DNA of 64,000 nt, taken from contig CM042022.1 of assembly GCA_023525975.1 (NCBI GenBank), positions 25,903,001-25,967,000 on the forward strand, given 5' to 3'. Position numbers and translations under genes: made by a program. Below are positions 33,578-46,786 of this stretch, in pieces; position 1 is the stretch's first letter; each line of letters begins with the position of its first letter. This DNA comes from Smallanthus sonchifolius (lineage: Eukaryota > Streptophyta > Magnoliopsida > Asterales > Asteraceae). Below the pieces are notes generated by a model. It was not told the origin of the DNA, made no database searches, and saw nothing but the letters and a program-made list of their open reading frames with translations.

Positions 33578-34875
33578 TGACGTGAGGTCGTAGTCTCAAG
33601 CAAATTTAAACCAATTACAACTAAATAGCTAGCGGTATGTGGGTATCGAACACGAGGAGTTTGTGGAAAATGCGTTTATTATGTAGCTTTGGATTTAACT
33701 AACTTAAACTAAATTGCAAGAAATGTAAATTCACGATTTTGATTGTTTGGTTTCAACAACTAAGATTAACTAAATAAATTTCAAATCAAAAATTAGCTTT
33801 GTAAACAGTTTAGGAAAAAGCGTTCATCCTAGGTTTCCGGTTTCAATTGACATCCGTGTTTAAATCCAACTAGAAAGAATCACATAGACATGATTCATGT
33901 GTGACCACTTGTTTGTGATAAAAGGGAACTAAGTACTCGGATTATGAAAATGCGCGGTTGTTACCCGATGACCAATTAACCAATATCCAACCCTAATCCC
34001 TCCCGTGATATCTCGATTGTCAACGACACCAAGAACGTACGATTTAGATTATGATCAAAACATCAATCAACAATTTACAAACAAACATTCACACACCATA
34101 ATAAACGAACAAACATTGCAAGTCTATTATTCTAGAAATACGGATAAAAACACAAATGTCTTAGACAAACCTTCAACCTAGGATGAACACCACAAGTTTA
34201 GCCACTCATGCCTTGGTGCATCATCATCACACAAAGATTAATGTTCATATGAATCAAAACACAAACCGAATTGTTTAGAGATTGTTTGGAACCCCAAGAA
34301 GTCTCCAATTTTTGCCCAAAAACCGCTCTAAAACGCCTGCAATCATCAGGTAATGAAAAGCCCCTTCGAAAATTGATTTTTATGGGCAGTTACACTTTCT
34401 GCGTCAATGTCTACCGTAAGCTACGGTATCTACCGTAGCTTACGGTAGCTTTTAAAGTGCTACGGTGGGTCTCTACTGCCTTACGGTGGAAGAAAAGTGC
34501 TGGGGGCTACCGTAACTTACGGTAGCTACCGTAAGCTACGGTAGGCTTCAGCATGCAATTTTGTTTTCTTCATAACTTTTTCGTTTCAACTCCGTTTTCT
34601 TCGCCGTTTGCGCCCACGTTCTCGTAATTTCTTCCTCTATCATGTTATCTTCTTAATTCTTCAATTCAAAGAAATTATTTTTTTCACCTATGCTCCGTCT
34701 TTCACTCTCCAGTCCATCCGCGTTTATTCGAACCTTCATTTCCACACTTTTAAGCTCCGAATGTACCTGAAACACAAACAAACGTAGTCATCTAATTCTA
34801 GACAATTACTCGATTAAATGTAGGATTAAAATACCATTTATAGCTCTTAAGGGTCGTCCTACGGACCACCCGTCA
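33578..34875 (-). repeat. Athila-like 5' LTR, complete
   Basis: The LTR is 1,298 bp, element-strand TGACGGGTGG...CTCACGTCA, with short terminal inverted repeats TGACG/CGTCA. It is bounded by the primer site on one side and non-element DNA (AGGGGCAGTC) on the other. It carries the same dyad array as the 3' copy. Confidence 0.93.
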
Positions 34876-36540
34876 AGGGGCAGTCACTGAAGCGTCTCCG
34901 GCGTGATAGGAGTTTGAGCTCCGACGTCTTAAAAGTGGGAAGCTCCAGCATGTGAAAAGCCACTTCTATCCCTTTAATATGTTTTAAAAAGGAGTATATA
35001 TATACACAGGGGAAAGTGAATCTTGTGTTGTTGCGCGCCTAACTTAGATGTGAAACTCACTAAAACGACATAGTTTTGATTGAAAAATCGTTTTAAAAAC
35101 ATACCCCTGTTAATTCCAATTATGTGTTTGTTCTCCAATCTCCAAGCGTTCGTTATCCTATCTCAGTTTTGCATCTTTCTGCACAATCGACGAAGCCGAC
35201 ATCAATTTTACATCTCTGTTCCTGCTAATCGCCTTCCCTCCACTATCCAACGCCATTCCCACCTCGTATCCACCATGATTTTGATTTCAGAGTGATTCAA
35301 GTTTTGGAATAAGGTTTGATCTTAGTTTGCATAATGTTTTGATTTTTTATTATAAATTTAAACTATGTGTAGATTCGAGTGGTGTATAGTGACAAATATC
35401 TTTTGTTTGGTATATGTTTGCATTTTAGGTGTGACTTATGTAATGCACTACAAGTGTTTGATAAAATTCCTCAATGACTACTTCTAATCTAATTGCAGAT
35501 AGATGCTAACAATTTTCACTTATCCTATTTTCTTTGCCTTGCTAACATATGCATACTATAGAAAGATGATTTCTTTCCAAAATACTATTACTGTGTCACA
35601 TTAGTTCTATCAATTAAAAAGATTAATATTTTGTATTTAGATATTGAGCTACATGGTTCCAGCAGTTTACATGGCAGTCATGAATTGGTTTGCATAACGG
35701 GTTGAAAATTAACTTTTTAAACTTTGCATTGCAGCTATACACCTAGGAGCGAAGCTTGCTATGGCGGAAAGTACATGAACAAGAAATCTGCATAATCACA
35801 ACCTACTCGTGGTACCACGGCTGCACCTAAAACCCATAATACTTGAAGATCACACGCATCCTCAGTCAAGAACACGAAACCCTCTTCACTGATTTCTACT
35901 GTGCAAGGTTGAGAGATTTCTACAAACTATCACCATTCACCAATTGTAGGGCTCCTGGCATGAAGGGCTACTGACTTTTTGTAATATTATTTTGTGCGAT
36001 TCAGTTAGATGATTTTCATGTAACTGTTATTGTGACTTGTGTATACAATTTTTAATATGATTTGGTTATCTATCATAGAATTTTTCATGATATTGTTGTT
36101 TTCATTAACTTTATGTAATTTTTCATGAAATGGTTGCTGATTTTCATGCACATGGATGTTTATGGATATATTTTTGATACTGTAAAGTCACCTTTGGTGT
36201 ACACATAACTTCCTATGTTGTATATGGTTGTTAGTTTGAGCCTAGTTCTTACTATTGCAAATGTTAATGCTCTAGTCTAGCAATTATTTGGAGCTCTATG
36301 CTAATTCTACTGCATCTTCAGATTATTTGGTATGTACTTGGGTATTGTTTTCCAAAAAAAAAAAAAATACGCCAAAACAAATTTCAAATTTAAGTATAGT
36401 ACTTCTAAATAAAATGCCATGTAAAGTATCAAACCACTTGATTAAACATGCACTACAAAATTCATACAGAGCTTGATACTACCACCTACCAATTAAGTTA
36501 AAATGTATGAACTCTTCTTGTTTGGTTAACCAACAAGATT
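34876..36540. other. Intergenic DNA, possible gene remnants
   Basis: Frames at 35080-35295 and 36288-36476 show no known domain. A splice-acceptor-like TTGCATTGCAG ends near 35733 and is followed by GC-richer sequence, so a lone decayed exon is possible. Nothing firm. Confidence 0.45.
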
Positions 36541-36975
36541 AATTACCTATATTTGACCCGTTTAATAGTAATTAACAACATTTTGACACTTTTGACCCGT
36601 TTAACATTAATTCACTACATTTTGGCGCGTTTAACCCATTACATTTTAAATTTATATATTTTGGCCCGTTTTATTTTGTATTTCTTTTTTTTACCCGTTT
36701 AATACTAATTCATTATATTTTGACATGTTTCATTTTATATGGTTATATTTTGACTTGTTTCATTTTATATGGCTATATTTTGACCCGTTTAATACTAATT
36801 CGTTATATTTTGACCCGCTCCATTTTATATTGCTCTATTTTGACCCGTTTAATACTAATTCATTATATTTTGACCCGTATTTATATTGCTCTATTTTGAC
36901 CCGTTTAATATTAATTCATTATATTTTGATCCGTTTGATTTTAATTCATTATATTTTGACATGTTTATTCTGATT
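36541..36975. repeat. Minisatellite with TTTTGACCCGTTTAAT units
   Basis: Imperfect copies of a roughly 30-bp unit, [TATATTTTGACCCGTTTAATACTAATTCAT]-like, are repeated a dozen or more times with variants (GACTTG, GACATG, GACCCG). The frame at 36725-36973 is produced by the repeat and is not a gene. Confidence 0.85.
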
Positions 36976-37598
36976 CGGGTCAGGTTGACCCAGAAAGATT
37001 CAAAATTTATGAGATTTGTGTGAAACAGGCATGGCACCAGCAGCTTATTAGTCACAGTTATATTAAGATTTATCAAACAATCATTACTCATTGTTCGCCC
37101 ACTACTTTAAGCAAAACAGCTGCAAATTTTACTAAATGCATTCCGTATATTAGGAGTAACATTTTCAATAGTGCATCTAAACCATTGTAACATTTTCAAA
37201 TTCAAAAAGCTAAATAAGAAAAAGTCGGAACGAGGGGACGTTAACTATCAGTAGGAAGCAACAGAATATCTTATTCCATAAAATTATTAATCAAATGGGA
37301 TATTAATACATTCATATACATCGTTCTCCATATCAACATTCCAGAAATTGATTATCAATAGGCCCCGAGATTGATTTGAATCGAAGAACAGGTAGGAACA
37401 AAGATATAAAAGTAAAAACCCATAATCATATTCCAAAAAAGGATGATCAGCAAGCTCTGTAGATTGATTTGGAACCAGAATTGGTAGGAACGAAGATTCA
37501 AAACAAAAAACAGGTTGCGATCAATTAACAAAAAAATAGGAACGAATAAGTGGATATGATTAAACAAGGGAAGGTGAATATGGTGCTGTTAGCACCAT
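36976..37598. other. Intergenic DNA
   Basis: AT-rich sequence without a supported feature. A small hairpin GGTGCT-GTTA-GCACC type lies at 37582-37596, next to the following element. Confidence 0.4.
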
Positions 37599-39434
37599 AT
37601 ATATAGTTAGGATAATTTGAGAACTTGATTTTTCTTAAGAACTATTAATAGCCATTGATCTTAGAAATCAATGGATATGATTAAACAAGGGTAAATTTGT
37701 AAATAATTGGTTACTTAAATGATATAATTTAGGCAATAAGGGTAAAAAGGTAATTACAACTATTTAGTTTTTTCGAAAATTTAGGGAATTAAAAAAAAGA
37801 ATATCACGTGGTTAACAAAAAAAAAGCACATAACCCACAATTGTTGCTTCAAAACCTTATTCAGGTCAATTTCAACCAAAAAAATTGATAAGTTTGGATT
37901 TGAAGAATGAAGGGGCGGAAGAATACCGGGAAAGGAAGAATACAAGGTTAGTCATTGATTTGAAGAATGAAGGGGAGGAAGAATGTTGATTTGATATTGA
38001 ATGCTTGAAGGAACAAAAAAAGATAAATATGATAAGGAATAAACAATTGACAACAAAACTTTGTTAAAACAATAAATATTTAATCTACATAGGTGGGAAA
38101 TAAGCAAACATATAATATAGAACATTTTCTTTAGGTAGGTGCATATATATATGTCACAAAGTTATATAAATTGAACAGTTTAGGTCTCGTGTCTTCACAC
38201 GGGGTGAAAAATATTAATTTTTAAATTTTTATGTATATATATTTCACAGGTGTAAAAATATATTACATATACTACGAATATAAACAAACTCAAAATATGT
38301 AAAAATTAATATATAATTAGGTTTCGAAAATACGTTAATTACTATTTAATGTAATTTCACTTTCAATTACTATTTGATTGAAATAAAAGTCACATAATTA
38401 AATTTTAAATTTTTCTTATAATAAGGGATAATTTAAAATAAATGTGTTGTATTAGTCCAATTAATACTTTCTTTAAATATATATTATTATTTAAATATAT
38501 AAGTGTATTAAATAAGAGAGAGAGGCGGGAAAGAAATGATGAGATTAAATGTGAAGATGACACGTGGCACTAAAAAACATTTATTTATTAGTATGTATAG
38601 ATTTGTAATTCATTGTTCATTTTTTATAAAAAAAATGTGTAGTGATGAAGAAACTACAAACAAAAGGAAGAAATGGAAGTAGCTAATCATTTATGGTAAG
38701 TGATATATACTCATGTGTTAGTAACATGTTTACATATGTGTAACTCACCTATTTACATATGTGTAAGTGTCGAGTGTTACACCCCATTAAAAAGTGGTAT
38801 GAACCCTGATTTATATATACACATAATAACTTTGGTTGATTGCAGCGTCTCATGTAAACCCAATTCCACTTACTTAATCTTGGTTTCCAACAAGTTCAAA
38901 ACTATGAACATTCATGTGCTGCTTGTTTACAGATTCAACAGCACATTCAACTTAATGCATATCTTAAGATTCTACAATGATATTTTTGCCTTTTGATACT
39001 AACAAGTTCTGTGAAAACATGGCCAAAAACACAATCAAACCGATATAACTATATGATTTTAATAAATAAAACTAACCTGGGGATTTCACGATGAAATGAT
39101 ATATCAAACTTACGAATCCTTCACAAAAATTTAAGGAATAGGGCGAGTAATTACTAATTGAGAAGGTATATGATCAATGTATATATTGATCCGGAAGTTT
39201 TGAATCCGTAAATTATTGATTTGAAAGATTTGAATCAAATAATTGATTTACAAATTTGCAAGAGAAAAACAAGGAAGTTACAAAATCATGATAACTTCCA
39301 CATATATCAAATGACAATACTACCCTTAGAATAAAAAATATATAAATTAAAATATTTAAAATGATTGGTTGAAAGGCGTTCTTAAAGTTCTCAAAATATT
39401 TGCAAGTTCTTAAATGATCCTAACCCTATATATA
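37599..39434. mobile_element. Candidate terminal-inverted-repeat element
   Basis: The left end TATATAGTTAGGATAATTTG and the complement of the right end (TATATAGGGTTAGGATCATT) match over about 27 of 30 bp, continuing with AGAACTTG. Both sides are TA-rich, like the other fold-back elements in the window. The 1.8-kb interior is AT-rich and has no transposase. It may be a non-autonomous DNA transposon, or two related elements close together. Confidence 0.5.
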
Positions 39435-40223
39435 TGTAACACCTCGAAAATTCCTAAAAAAATAAAGGACTAAACTTGTCAAGTTTCAGAGTTGAAGGGT
39501 GGAAATGTGAATAATCAAAGTTCAATGACTTAAAATGATAATTCTGAAAATCAAAAGGGTAGCGGACCGCTACCCAGGACCTTAGCGGCCCGCTACATGT
39601 TGACTAAGGAAACTCTCGGGAGCTGACACGTGTCCCTATGACTCACCGATTGGAAATCAACACGTGGAAGGGGTGGCGGACCGCTAAGCCAGACCATAAC
39701 GGTCCGCTATGGACACGTCAAGCTAAATAAGCCGCCTAAAGGGTGGCGGACCGCCACCACCAAGCGTAGCGGTCCGCTACGGGTGTGACATTGGCCCTAT
39801 AAATGTATCAATGATTTCAGTCATTTGAACACCATCTACACTTCAAATTTCACATACAAATACTCTGATTCTCTGATCCCGAGCCCCGGTTCGCGTGCGA
39901 GAGTCCGGTTTCTGACCATTCGACTCCAAATTGTCATAGATAAGTGCTGAGGTAAGGTTCCGACCTCCCATTAAGCTTCGGTTATATACCATTAAGCTAG
40001 GCTTGTGTAATTAAGTAATGCCATATGATATCTATGAGCTTTTTCCGAAGTGTTGATCCTATTACTAAATTGATAAGCCGAGATACTGCCAATGTGAGTT
40101 CTTAAACTGTGATGCATGAACCCAGTCATGACCTTGTCTGGCATGATTGATTTATGAAAACTTTTTTAGATTTTTGAAACGATTGTACCGATTGTTTATA
40201 TATAACGTATTCTAAGCGCTTAT
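39435..40223 (+). repeat. LTR of gypsy element H, interrupted
   Basis: Begins TGTAACACC directly after a TA run. It contains a TATAAA box (39798-39803) and a C/G-rich start region after it. It is cut at 40223 by the insertion of element L2. Between 39550 and 39782 there are three pairs of dyads of the type GCGGACCGC/GCGGTCCGC. The assignment to the same element as the plus-strand pol at 46715 and 59083 is inferred from orientation and nesting. Confidence 0.65.
39550..39782. repeat. Dyad array GCGGACCGCTA in LTR H
   Basis: Pairs such as GCGGACCGCTA and TAGCGGCCCGCTA recur three times, about 80-90 bp apart, upstream of the TATA box. Each pair can fold into a hairpin. Confidence 0.75.
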
Positions 40224-41127
40224 TGTAAGGCCCCAAACCCGGGAGGCCTCACTTGTTGGATTTACTCATTCACAAACAGTTCTTAAACTTGAATATTAAA
40301 TAACGCAGCAGAAAATTTCGTTCAAACATAACGTCAACATAGTCAAACATGTGAAAGCGTAAACATTGTCTAAAGCATAAACACATCATAAGTAAAACAT
40401 AATGGGATGCCAGTCATCATGATCAACTGGGTAACTCTTCTCGCTTGCCAAGCATCACCGTCCATCATCCATACATGTCCTTAACCTGAATGTGCATACT
40501 AAAAGTCAGCTATGCTGGTGAGTTCTAGCTTTACATAAAAATTTAACATAATCATTTTGCCAAAAACATAACATTCATTTATTTAACAAAAGCTTACGTA
40601 AAACATGCAATAACTTAGCGTCGTAAAAACATCGTAACATAACATCATAACACAAGTCAACATGAACCAAATCTGCGCCTTCTCGTAACTGTCAATTCCA
40701 CATCATCGGTTGGCTGAGAAACCCTGAGACATAACACCACCACTAGGCCCATCAACACCGTACTGTCCTTCGGGTGAAGATATCCTAGGGCCCGATACCT
40801 CAAAGCCATTCAACACCAACCCGTACCTTAGACACTATTTCCCCGCAAGGAATAGTGCCTTCCATAGGGGATCCCGAAAATCCCATGGGTGACCGTCGTC
40901 ACCCCATCATCAACCAGTTGTACAACCGTTAGCCAACCACAAAGGCCCCCCGTAAGGGTGAGGCCAATACATACATACATACCCTAGCTCCCGTAGGAAC
41001 TCGTGGCAGATTCGTTCATTCGTGACTTTCATAAAATCTTTACCTCATCTCAGTTAAAACATTCGTACGTTTTATTAAACAAAACATCATCCCTTTCGTA
41101 AACCTTTGGTAAACTTCATTTGGCAAA

Positions 41128-41251
41128 ACATTTCATAAACATCATCTCGTAAACATCATTTCGTTAACATCGTTTCGTAAATATCGTTTCGTAAACATCA
41201 TTTTATAAACATCGTTTCGTAAAACATCGTTTCGTAAACATCATTTCGTAT
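41128..41251. repeat. Tandem repeat of AACATCRTTTCGTA
   Basis: About eight imperfect 15-16-bp units. The 5' LTR copy of L2 breaks off exactly where this array would begin (46714), so the array may have promoted the break. Confidence 0.85.
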
Positions 41252-41427
41252 GTATGCACACCAGCCCAAAAACATTAATTAAAGCATTTAAAGAAGAGCT
41301 TCTAGAACTCACCTGATAAGCTAACCTTAATGTATTATCTACCGTCCAAACTATGTCACGCACAATCTGGATAATTCATTCATATAAGTTAAGATAGTTG
41401 TCCTCACCGACACTATACGTTTCTATC

Positions 41428-41570
41428 TTTAGGGTTTGGCGAACTTGGGCAAATTCGCCATTCATGGCTTAGGCGATCATGGTAAGTTCGCCTCCTCTAC
41501 ATTAGGCGAACATGTTATGTTCGCCATCCTTGCTTCAGGCGAACAAGCTAAATTCGCCTGAACAGGTTCT
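41428..41570. repeat. Dyad array GGCGAA/TTCGCC in L2 LTR
   Basis: About four GGCGAAC (or GGCGATC) and GTTCGCC (or ATTCGCC) pairs, each separated by 10-20 bp, form a row of short hairpins. Confidence 0.8.
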
Positions 41571-41609
41571 TTTCCCAAACAAACCCAAACCGTAATGAGG
41601 ACGTCTAGG

Positions 41610-41716
<107 letters not shown>

Positions 41717-43043
41717 TACTTCTTTAATTCTAACGAAAATCGGACAACGTTCCGTTTGTTTTTGGTCTAAACCTGACAATTCATATTGTCTATTTCCATC
41801 CAAATTCCATCAACAATAATTCATATCAATCGTGTTTCAACTACTATCATTGATAACCATCTTTATACACGTCTAACAAGTGACATTTATCAAAATAATT
41901 AATCTTTGCCGGTTATTTATTTGTCATAAATATATCCCTTATACGTCATCCCCAACACGGTATTCATGTCCCGAAATAATAGTAACTTACATTCTACGGG
42001 GATAAGGGATATACCTTTACAAGCACGTCATCTAGAAAATGAACCTGTATCATACTCGAAACCCGACACGAAACGCTTCGCTTAACCATGCTCGTATCTA
42101 GGTCAAACGGACTCCGAATCGGATGATTCGAAATCCTACGGTCTCGTCTCGACCTATCGGTTACTACAAAGTTAACACCGTCTTCGTCAACATCATCATG
42201 CCCTTGTCATTACTATCACAAAATTATTATAATTATTACAATCTTTAACAACTCGAATCCATTTCATCAAGAACCAAATGGAGTGAATGATCTTACCCTT
42301 GATGCATTCAAATCACACTCGAATGAGACCAAGCCCTTGCTTGGACGAACCATGACCCGAAACCTTTCAAGGTTGCTTTTGAATCAGAAATGAAACAGTC
42401 TCAGCTTCATTTTCCACCATACCCAATCCAAATCAAGTTCCAGGTTACCAATAATCAACCAATTCAAGGAAACTAACCCAACTTAACCTAAATTCCTCTT
42501 TGTAATCGAGATTGGGCAGAGTTCTTACCAGAAAATTATTCGATGGTGAGCCTGGAATTCTGTCCGACCCCCACTTCCGGTTACAGCCTCAAATCCGTCG
42601 GAGGTGGTCAAGGGACAACCGATTTCGCCAAGCCCTGAGTTCTACTCTCACCTGTAAACATGGTAATAGTCTTCAGCCATCATAATCGGACCAAAGCTGC
42701 TAGCCTCATCTCTTCCCTGCACGCACGACCTAGACTCGACCCAAATTAGGACGAACAACGACTATTCCTGAGCTCATCTTTCGCGTTAGAACCCGGAATC
42801 CGCATCCTCCGTGAGCCAGGTGCTGCAGGTTATGGTTGGATCGTGGTTTAGTGGAGGTGGGGAAGGTGTTCATCGAGTTGCAGGTCGATGAAGAGGAGAG
42901 GGGGAAATGGGAATTGGGGTAGCGGCTGGAAGAATGGAAGGGGATTTAGGATTTAAACATATTTTTCCTTTTTGCCACCCTTAACTTTGAAGAAAATGCT
43001 CATTTGACTCTAATTTAATAAGTTGGGAATTTGGGATGTTACA

Positions 43044-43060
43044 AGTCTACCCTCCTTATA
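43044..43060 (-). other. L2 polypurine tract
   Basis: The element strand reads TATAAGGAGGGTAGACT, directly followed by the LTR start TGTAACATCC. It is preceded by GAATTTCGAGGACGAAATTT, a typical end of gypsy internal regions. Confidence 0.8.
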
Positions 43061-45786
43061 AAAATTTCGTCCTCGAAATTCGGTCCTTCTCATAACACAA
43101 TTTAAACTCTGTATCTCTTACTAGGTATTATCTCATGTTCCTTTGAACCAACATGACCTGCATCATTCGAAACATGAACACGCGTTGTCATACGCGTACT
43201 GGACGTAGTTAGGGTTTATACCATCACTTGGAATGAATACATGCCACTACTATCTCTTCTACCTTCACAACAAGTATCTCTCGATGTTGTCTCGAAAAGA
43301 TTTATCTATTCGGCTCTCATACGTATTTCACGGGTGCGACGTAACTCGAATCCACTAAACACTTATGTGGATTTGACATGCGGAGCAATCCACGCATTCC
43401 TTTCAACACTTGGGGGTGTCTCCTAGGAATTTTAACGTCTTTCATTTAAACCAACTCTAAACTGTGTACGTTGACCATCCTTTGCTTTTCCATGGCTAGA
43501 TTCTTATGTAGTCTTGACTACTCCTCTCTAATTCCTGATGAACGTTATATCTTTCGGCAAGTCATAACCCGAGATGAACTTTTACATCTAACCGTTAGGG
43601 TTCTCAATTCTTCATTCTACATGAACCATTCTAGCAAGCTTAGAGTCGTCCAAAAAAGACTCCATTGCCATAAATTCATCTTCTATATAAGGTTGTCTAC
43701 TCTTTCATCGTCTCTCGACTGTTTGGATCATTGTGTATACCTTATAACTATCCATGGTGCATTCGTCCTCATAGGACCATACCATGCCGTCCTCGAATGA
43801 ATCATACCATCACGTTCCCGAAGGAATCCTACTATCAAGTTTCCGAAGGTACCGTACCGTCTCATTCCTGAAGGAACCACACCGTCTCGTTCTCGAAGGA
43901 ACCGTATCGCTTCATCCCCGTAGGAACCGTATCGCTTCGTCCCCGTAGGAACCGTATAGCTTCGTCCCCATAGGAACCGTATCGCTTCGTTCCCGAAGAA
44001 ACCGCATCGCTTCGTTCCAGTAGGAACCGTATCAGGTATCCCCTAACCGTATGAGGTATCTCCCATCACACTCAACTTGTCTGGAAGGTATTCATTCAGA
44101 TGGAACACTAGGTATACGACCTTCTCATTCATATTTGTATACACAATCTACTTCTAGTCTTTCTTTCAAGCATACTTGTCAGGGTTTTACATTTCACATC
44201 ATCGATTTGTTGTACCCATTCTTCTTTCATACCACTGGATGGTATTAGGGATTGGCATCCCCTCGCGACCTAATAGTGTACATTCTATAACCTCTCGTGA
44301 CCGTTAGCATTTTCTGTATGCAAATCTTCTAAAGTCACCTATGTTGATTTAATTACGGATAAATGACTTGTGTAGTGACACTTGTACTTTCATTTCCTTT
44401 CTAGCTTCAGTGGGTCCCTTAACGGCTTTCCAATTCTAACAACCCTCGCGGTTCTTGATTAGAGCCATAGTAGAGCGTTCTCTGATTCCTCTTGAATTTT
44501 CTTCTTAGTTCCTATGCCTTACTTCACATCGTTATTCAAAACTAGCCCCTCACATTCATTCCAAACAAACAATCCTTGAGCCGGATCTGGTTTCATTTGG
44601 TTTAGCCTGCACGCCCTAATTAACATTGCGGTTCCCGTTACTTGTTGTTGTTGGTATATCTATCTTCTCATTTCAGAAGAAACTCATATTAGTTGTCTCG
44701 CATCGTCATCTACATGGAAAGATGCCATTAGTGTATTCGTGCACTCATATATCCTTTGGACATACACTTGTGTGATTATTTCCTTCATACTCATGCATAC
44801 TTCGACAGTAGACCGATTTTTATTCGTCATAACGCGTTTGTGCTAGGCGTAGTCCATACCAGCTCCTTGGCATTCTTCATACGTATGCTCGTCTGACTTG
44901 GGTAAAACCGAAGTTTCATTCCTCCTCATCTTGCCCGTGGTTCGTACTTGTTGACATCATTAACCTTTGTAAGGTACACCATCTTTGACATTGTTGCTAT
45001 TACTAAAGATGTTCATCAATCTCTTTAAATCGTTACTCGGGTGACTAACATCTCGTAGTCATAATTGAGTAATTGGGTCAACTCTAATATATAAGTATTA
45101 ATCAACACCATAAGATTCGCTACCATGCGCGTGCACCTGTAAATTCACAATTTCATGCACACTACCTTCCGGTTCTGCATGAATGTAATTGCCAATTTAC
45201 CTTACTCGAGCATTCTAGTTCCTCTTATAACATTTCATAATACTCGCGTCTATTAAAAGTTGAGATTTTGTCCCGGTATTCTTCTCGACACCTCTTACCA
45301 CTCTCGCGCTAAGTCCACACAACAGATGACAATCGGAACACACTCATACGATTTCATGCACACTACCTTCCGGTTCTACATGAACACCTGACACTTTACG
45401 GTAAACTTGGTGGGCAGGCATCCTACCATGTCATTCGGTACAACCCCCACCACGCTTTCCGCCTATTCTACCTTCCATTTCGTTCTATAAGTGAAGGGAT
45501 CTAATGTCATCACGCTAGTTAACAAATAGAATTCAACAAGCATTGTAAGATGTTAATATACATTGGTCATCTGCAATTAACCATTACACTACCCTTGACT
45601 TCTATTTGACCACCTTTGTGATTCCATCAGGCACAAGTCCCCTCATAATACTTTCTAAGGCATACTAGACATAAACTACCATCATACCTGATGTTGAGGC
45701 TCGAGTTACCCGTACTGGCATCCGCTTTCGGTCCCATTCATAGTTTAAGTTCAGACACTGGGAGTGTCTGAATCTCTCAAAGTATT
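43061..45786. other. L2 interior, no coding frame
   Basis: 2.7 kb without gag or pol similarity that I can recognise; the longest frames (43241-43426, 43471-43800) are short and unconvincing. It includes a 25-bp minisatellite (about 43800-44035). Confidence 0.6.
43800..44035. repeat. 25-bp minisatellite
   Basis: About nine units of AGGAACCGTATCGCTTCGT with a CCCCGT-type end occur in a row, each with a few changes. Confidence 0.85.
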
Positions 45787-45798
45787 GCTCTGATACCA
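45787..45798 (-). other. L2 primer-binding site (initiator tRNA-Met)
   Basis: The element strand reads TGGTATCAGAGC, 3 bp after the LTR end. Confidence 0.88.
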
Positions 45799-45801
45799 AC
45801 T

Positions 45802-46714
45802 TGTAAGGCCCTAAACCCGAGAGGCCTCACTTGTTGGATTTATTCATTCACAAACAGTTCTTAAACATGAATATCAAATAACGTAGCGGAAAATTTCGTT
45901 CAAACATAACGTCAACCCAGTCAAACATACGGAAGTGTAAACATTGTCTAAAGCATAAACACATCATAAGTAAAACATAACGGGATGCCAGTCATCATGA
46001 TCAGCCGGGTAACTCTTCTCACATGCCAAGCATCACCGTCCATCATCCATACTTGTCCTTAACCTGAATGTGCATACTAAAAGTGAGCTATGCTGGTGAG
46101 TTCTAGCTTTACATAAAACTTTAACATAATCATTTTGCCAAAAACATAACATTCATTTATTTAAAAAAATCTTACGTAAAACATGCAATAACTTAACATC
46201 GTAAAAACATCGAAACATAGCATCATAACACAAGTCAACATGAACCGAATTTGCGCCTTCTCGTAACCGTCAATTCCACATCATCGGTTGGCTGAGAAAC
46301 TCTGAGGCACACCACCACTAGGCCCATCAACACCGTACTGTCCTTCGGGTGAAGATATCCTAGAGCCCGATACCTCAAAGCCATTCAACACCAACCCGTA
46401 CCTTAGACACTATTTCCCCGTAAGGAATAGTGCCTTCCATCGGGGATCCCGGAAATCCCATGGGTGACCGTCGTCACCCCATCATCAACCAGTTGTACAA
46501 CCGTTAGCCAGCCACAAAGGCCCCCCGTAAGGGTGAGGCTAATACATACATACATACCCTAGCTCCCGTAGGAACTCATGGCAGATTCGTTCATTCGTGA
46601 CTTTCATAAAACCTTTACCTCATCTCAGTTAAAGCATTCATACGTTTTATTAAACTACACATCATCCCTTTCGTAAACCTTTGGTAAACTTCATTTGGCA
46701 AAACATTTCATAAA
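45802..46714 (-). repeat. L2 5' LTR, truncated
   Basis: Matches 40224-41136 with scattered differences, then stops at the start of the tandem repeat and joins plus-strand gypsy pol sequence. Confidence 0.88.
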
Positions 46715-46786
46715 ATCCCCTTATCGTCTAGCTCCTTCCGAACTGAAAGAACTGATGAAGCAAATTCAATAACTCTTAGACAAAGG
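46715..46786 (+). pseudogene. Gypsy element H pol fragment before L3 insertion
   Basis: Encodes the RT N-terminal segment around SPYRLAPSELKELMKQIQ, with an in-frame TAA at 46770-46772. It ends at the L3 insertion point; its frame continues at 59083 after the insertion and one target copy are discounted. Gag, protease and primer site of H are missing. Confidence 0.85.
46782..46786. repeat. L3 target-site duplication, left
   Basis: AAAGG precedes the L3 LTR and is repeated at 59078-59082. Confidence 0.88.

Larger units (their letters stand above)
22322..34875 (-). mobile_element. Athila-like Ty3/gypsy LTR retrotransposon
   Basis: A 12.5-kb minus-strand element. The 5' LTR (33578-34875) begins TGACG and ends CGTCA. 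The tRNA-Asp primer site follows after 3 bp, then gag, protease, RT-RNase H-integrase, an extra ORF, a polypurine tract and the 3' LTR. The tRNA-Asp primer and the extra ORF after pol point to the Athila lineage. The 3' LTR lacks its last 93 bp, and the flanks (ACAAT on the left, AGGGG on the right) do not form a target duplication, so one end was lost after insertion. Over the shared 1,205 bp I counted about five LTR differences, yet gag and pol carry several stops. Confidence 0.92.

Noticed and set aside
35080..35295. Small hydrophobic frame
   Set aside because: No homologous family recognised and no promoter or splice context; likely chance.
36725..36973. Repetitive protein frame rich in Phe and Asp
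   Set aside because: Generated by the TTTTGACCCGTTTAAT minisatellite.
43800..44035. CRISPR-like array
   Set aside because: The 25-bp units are directly tandem without unique spacers, in a plant retroelement; it is a minisatellite.
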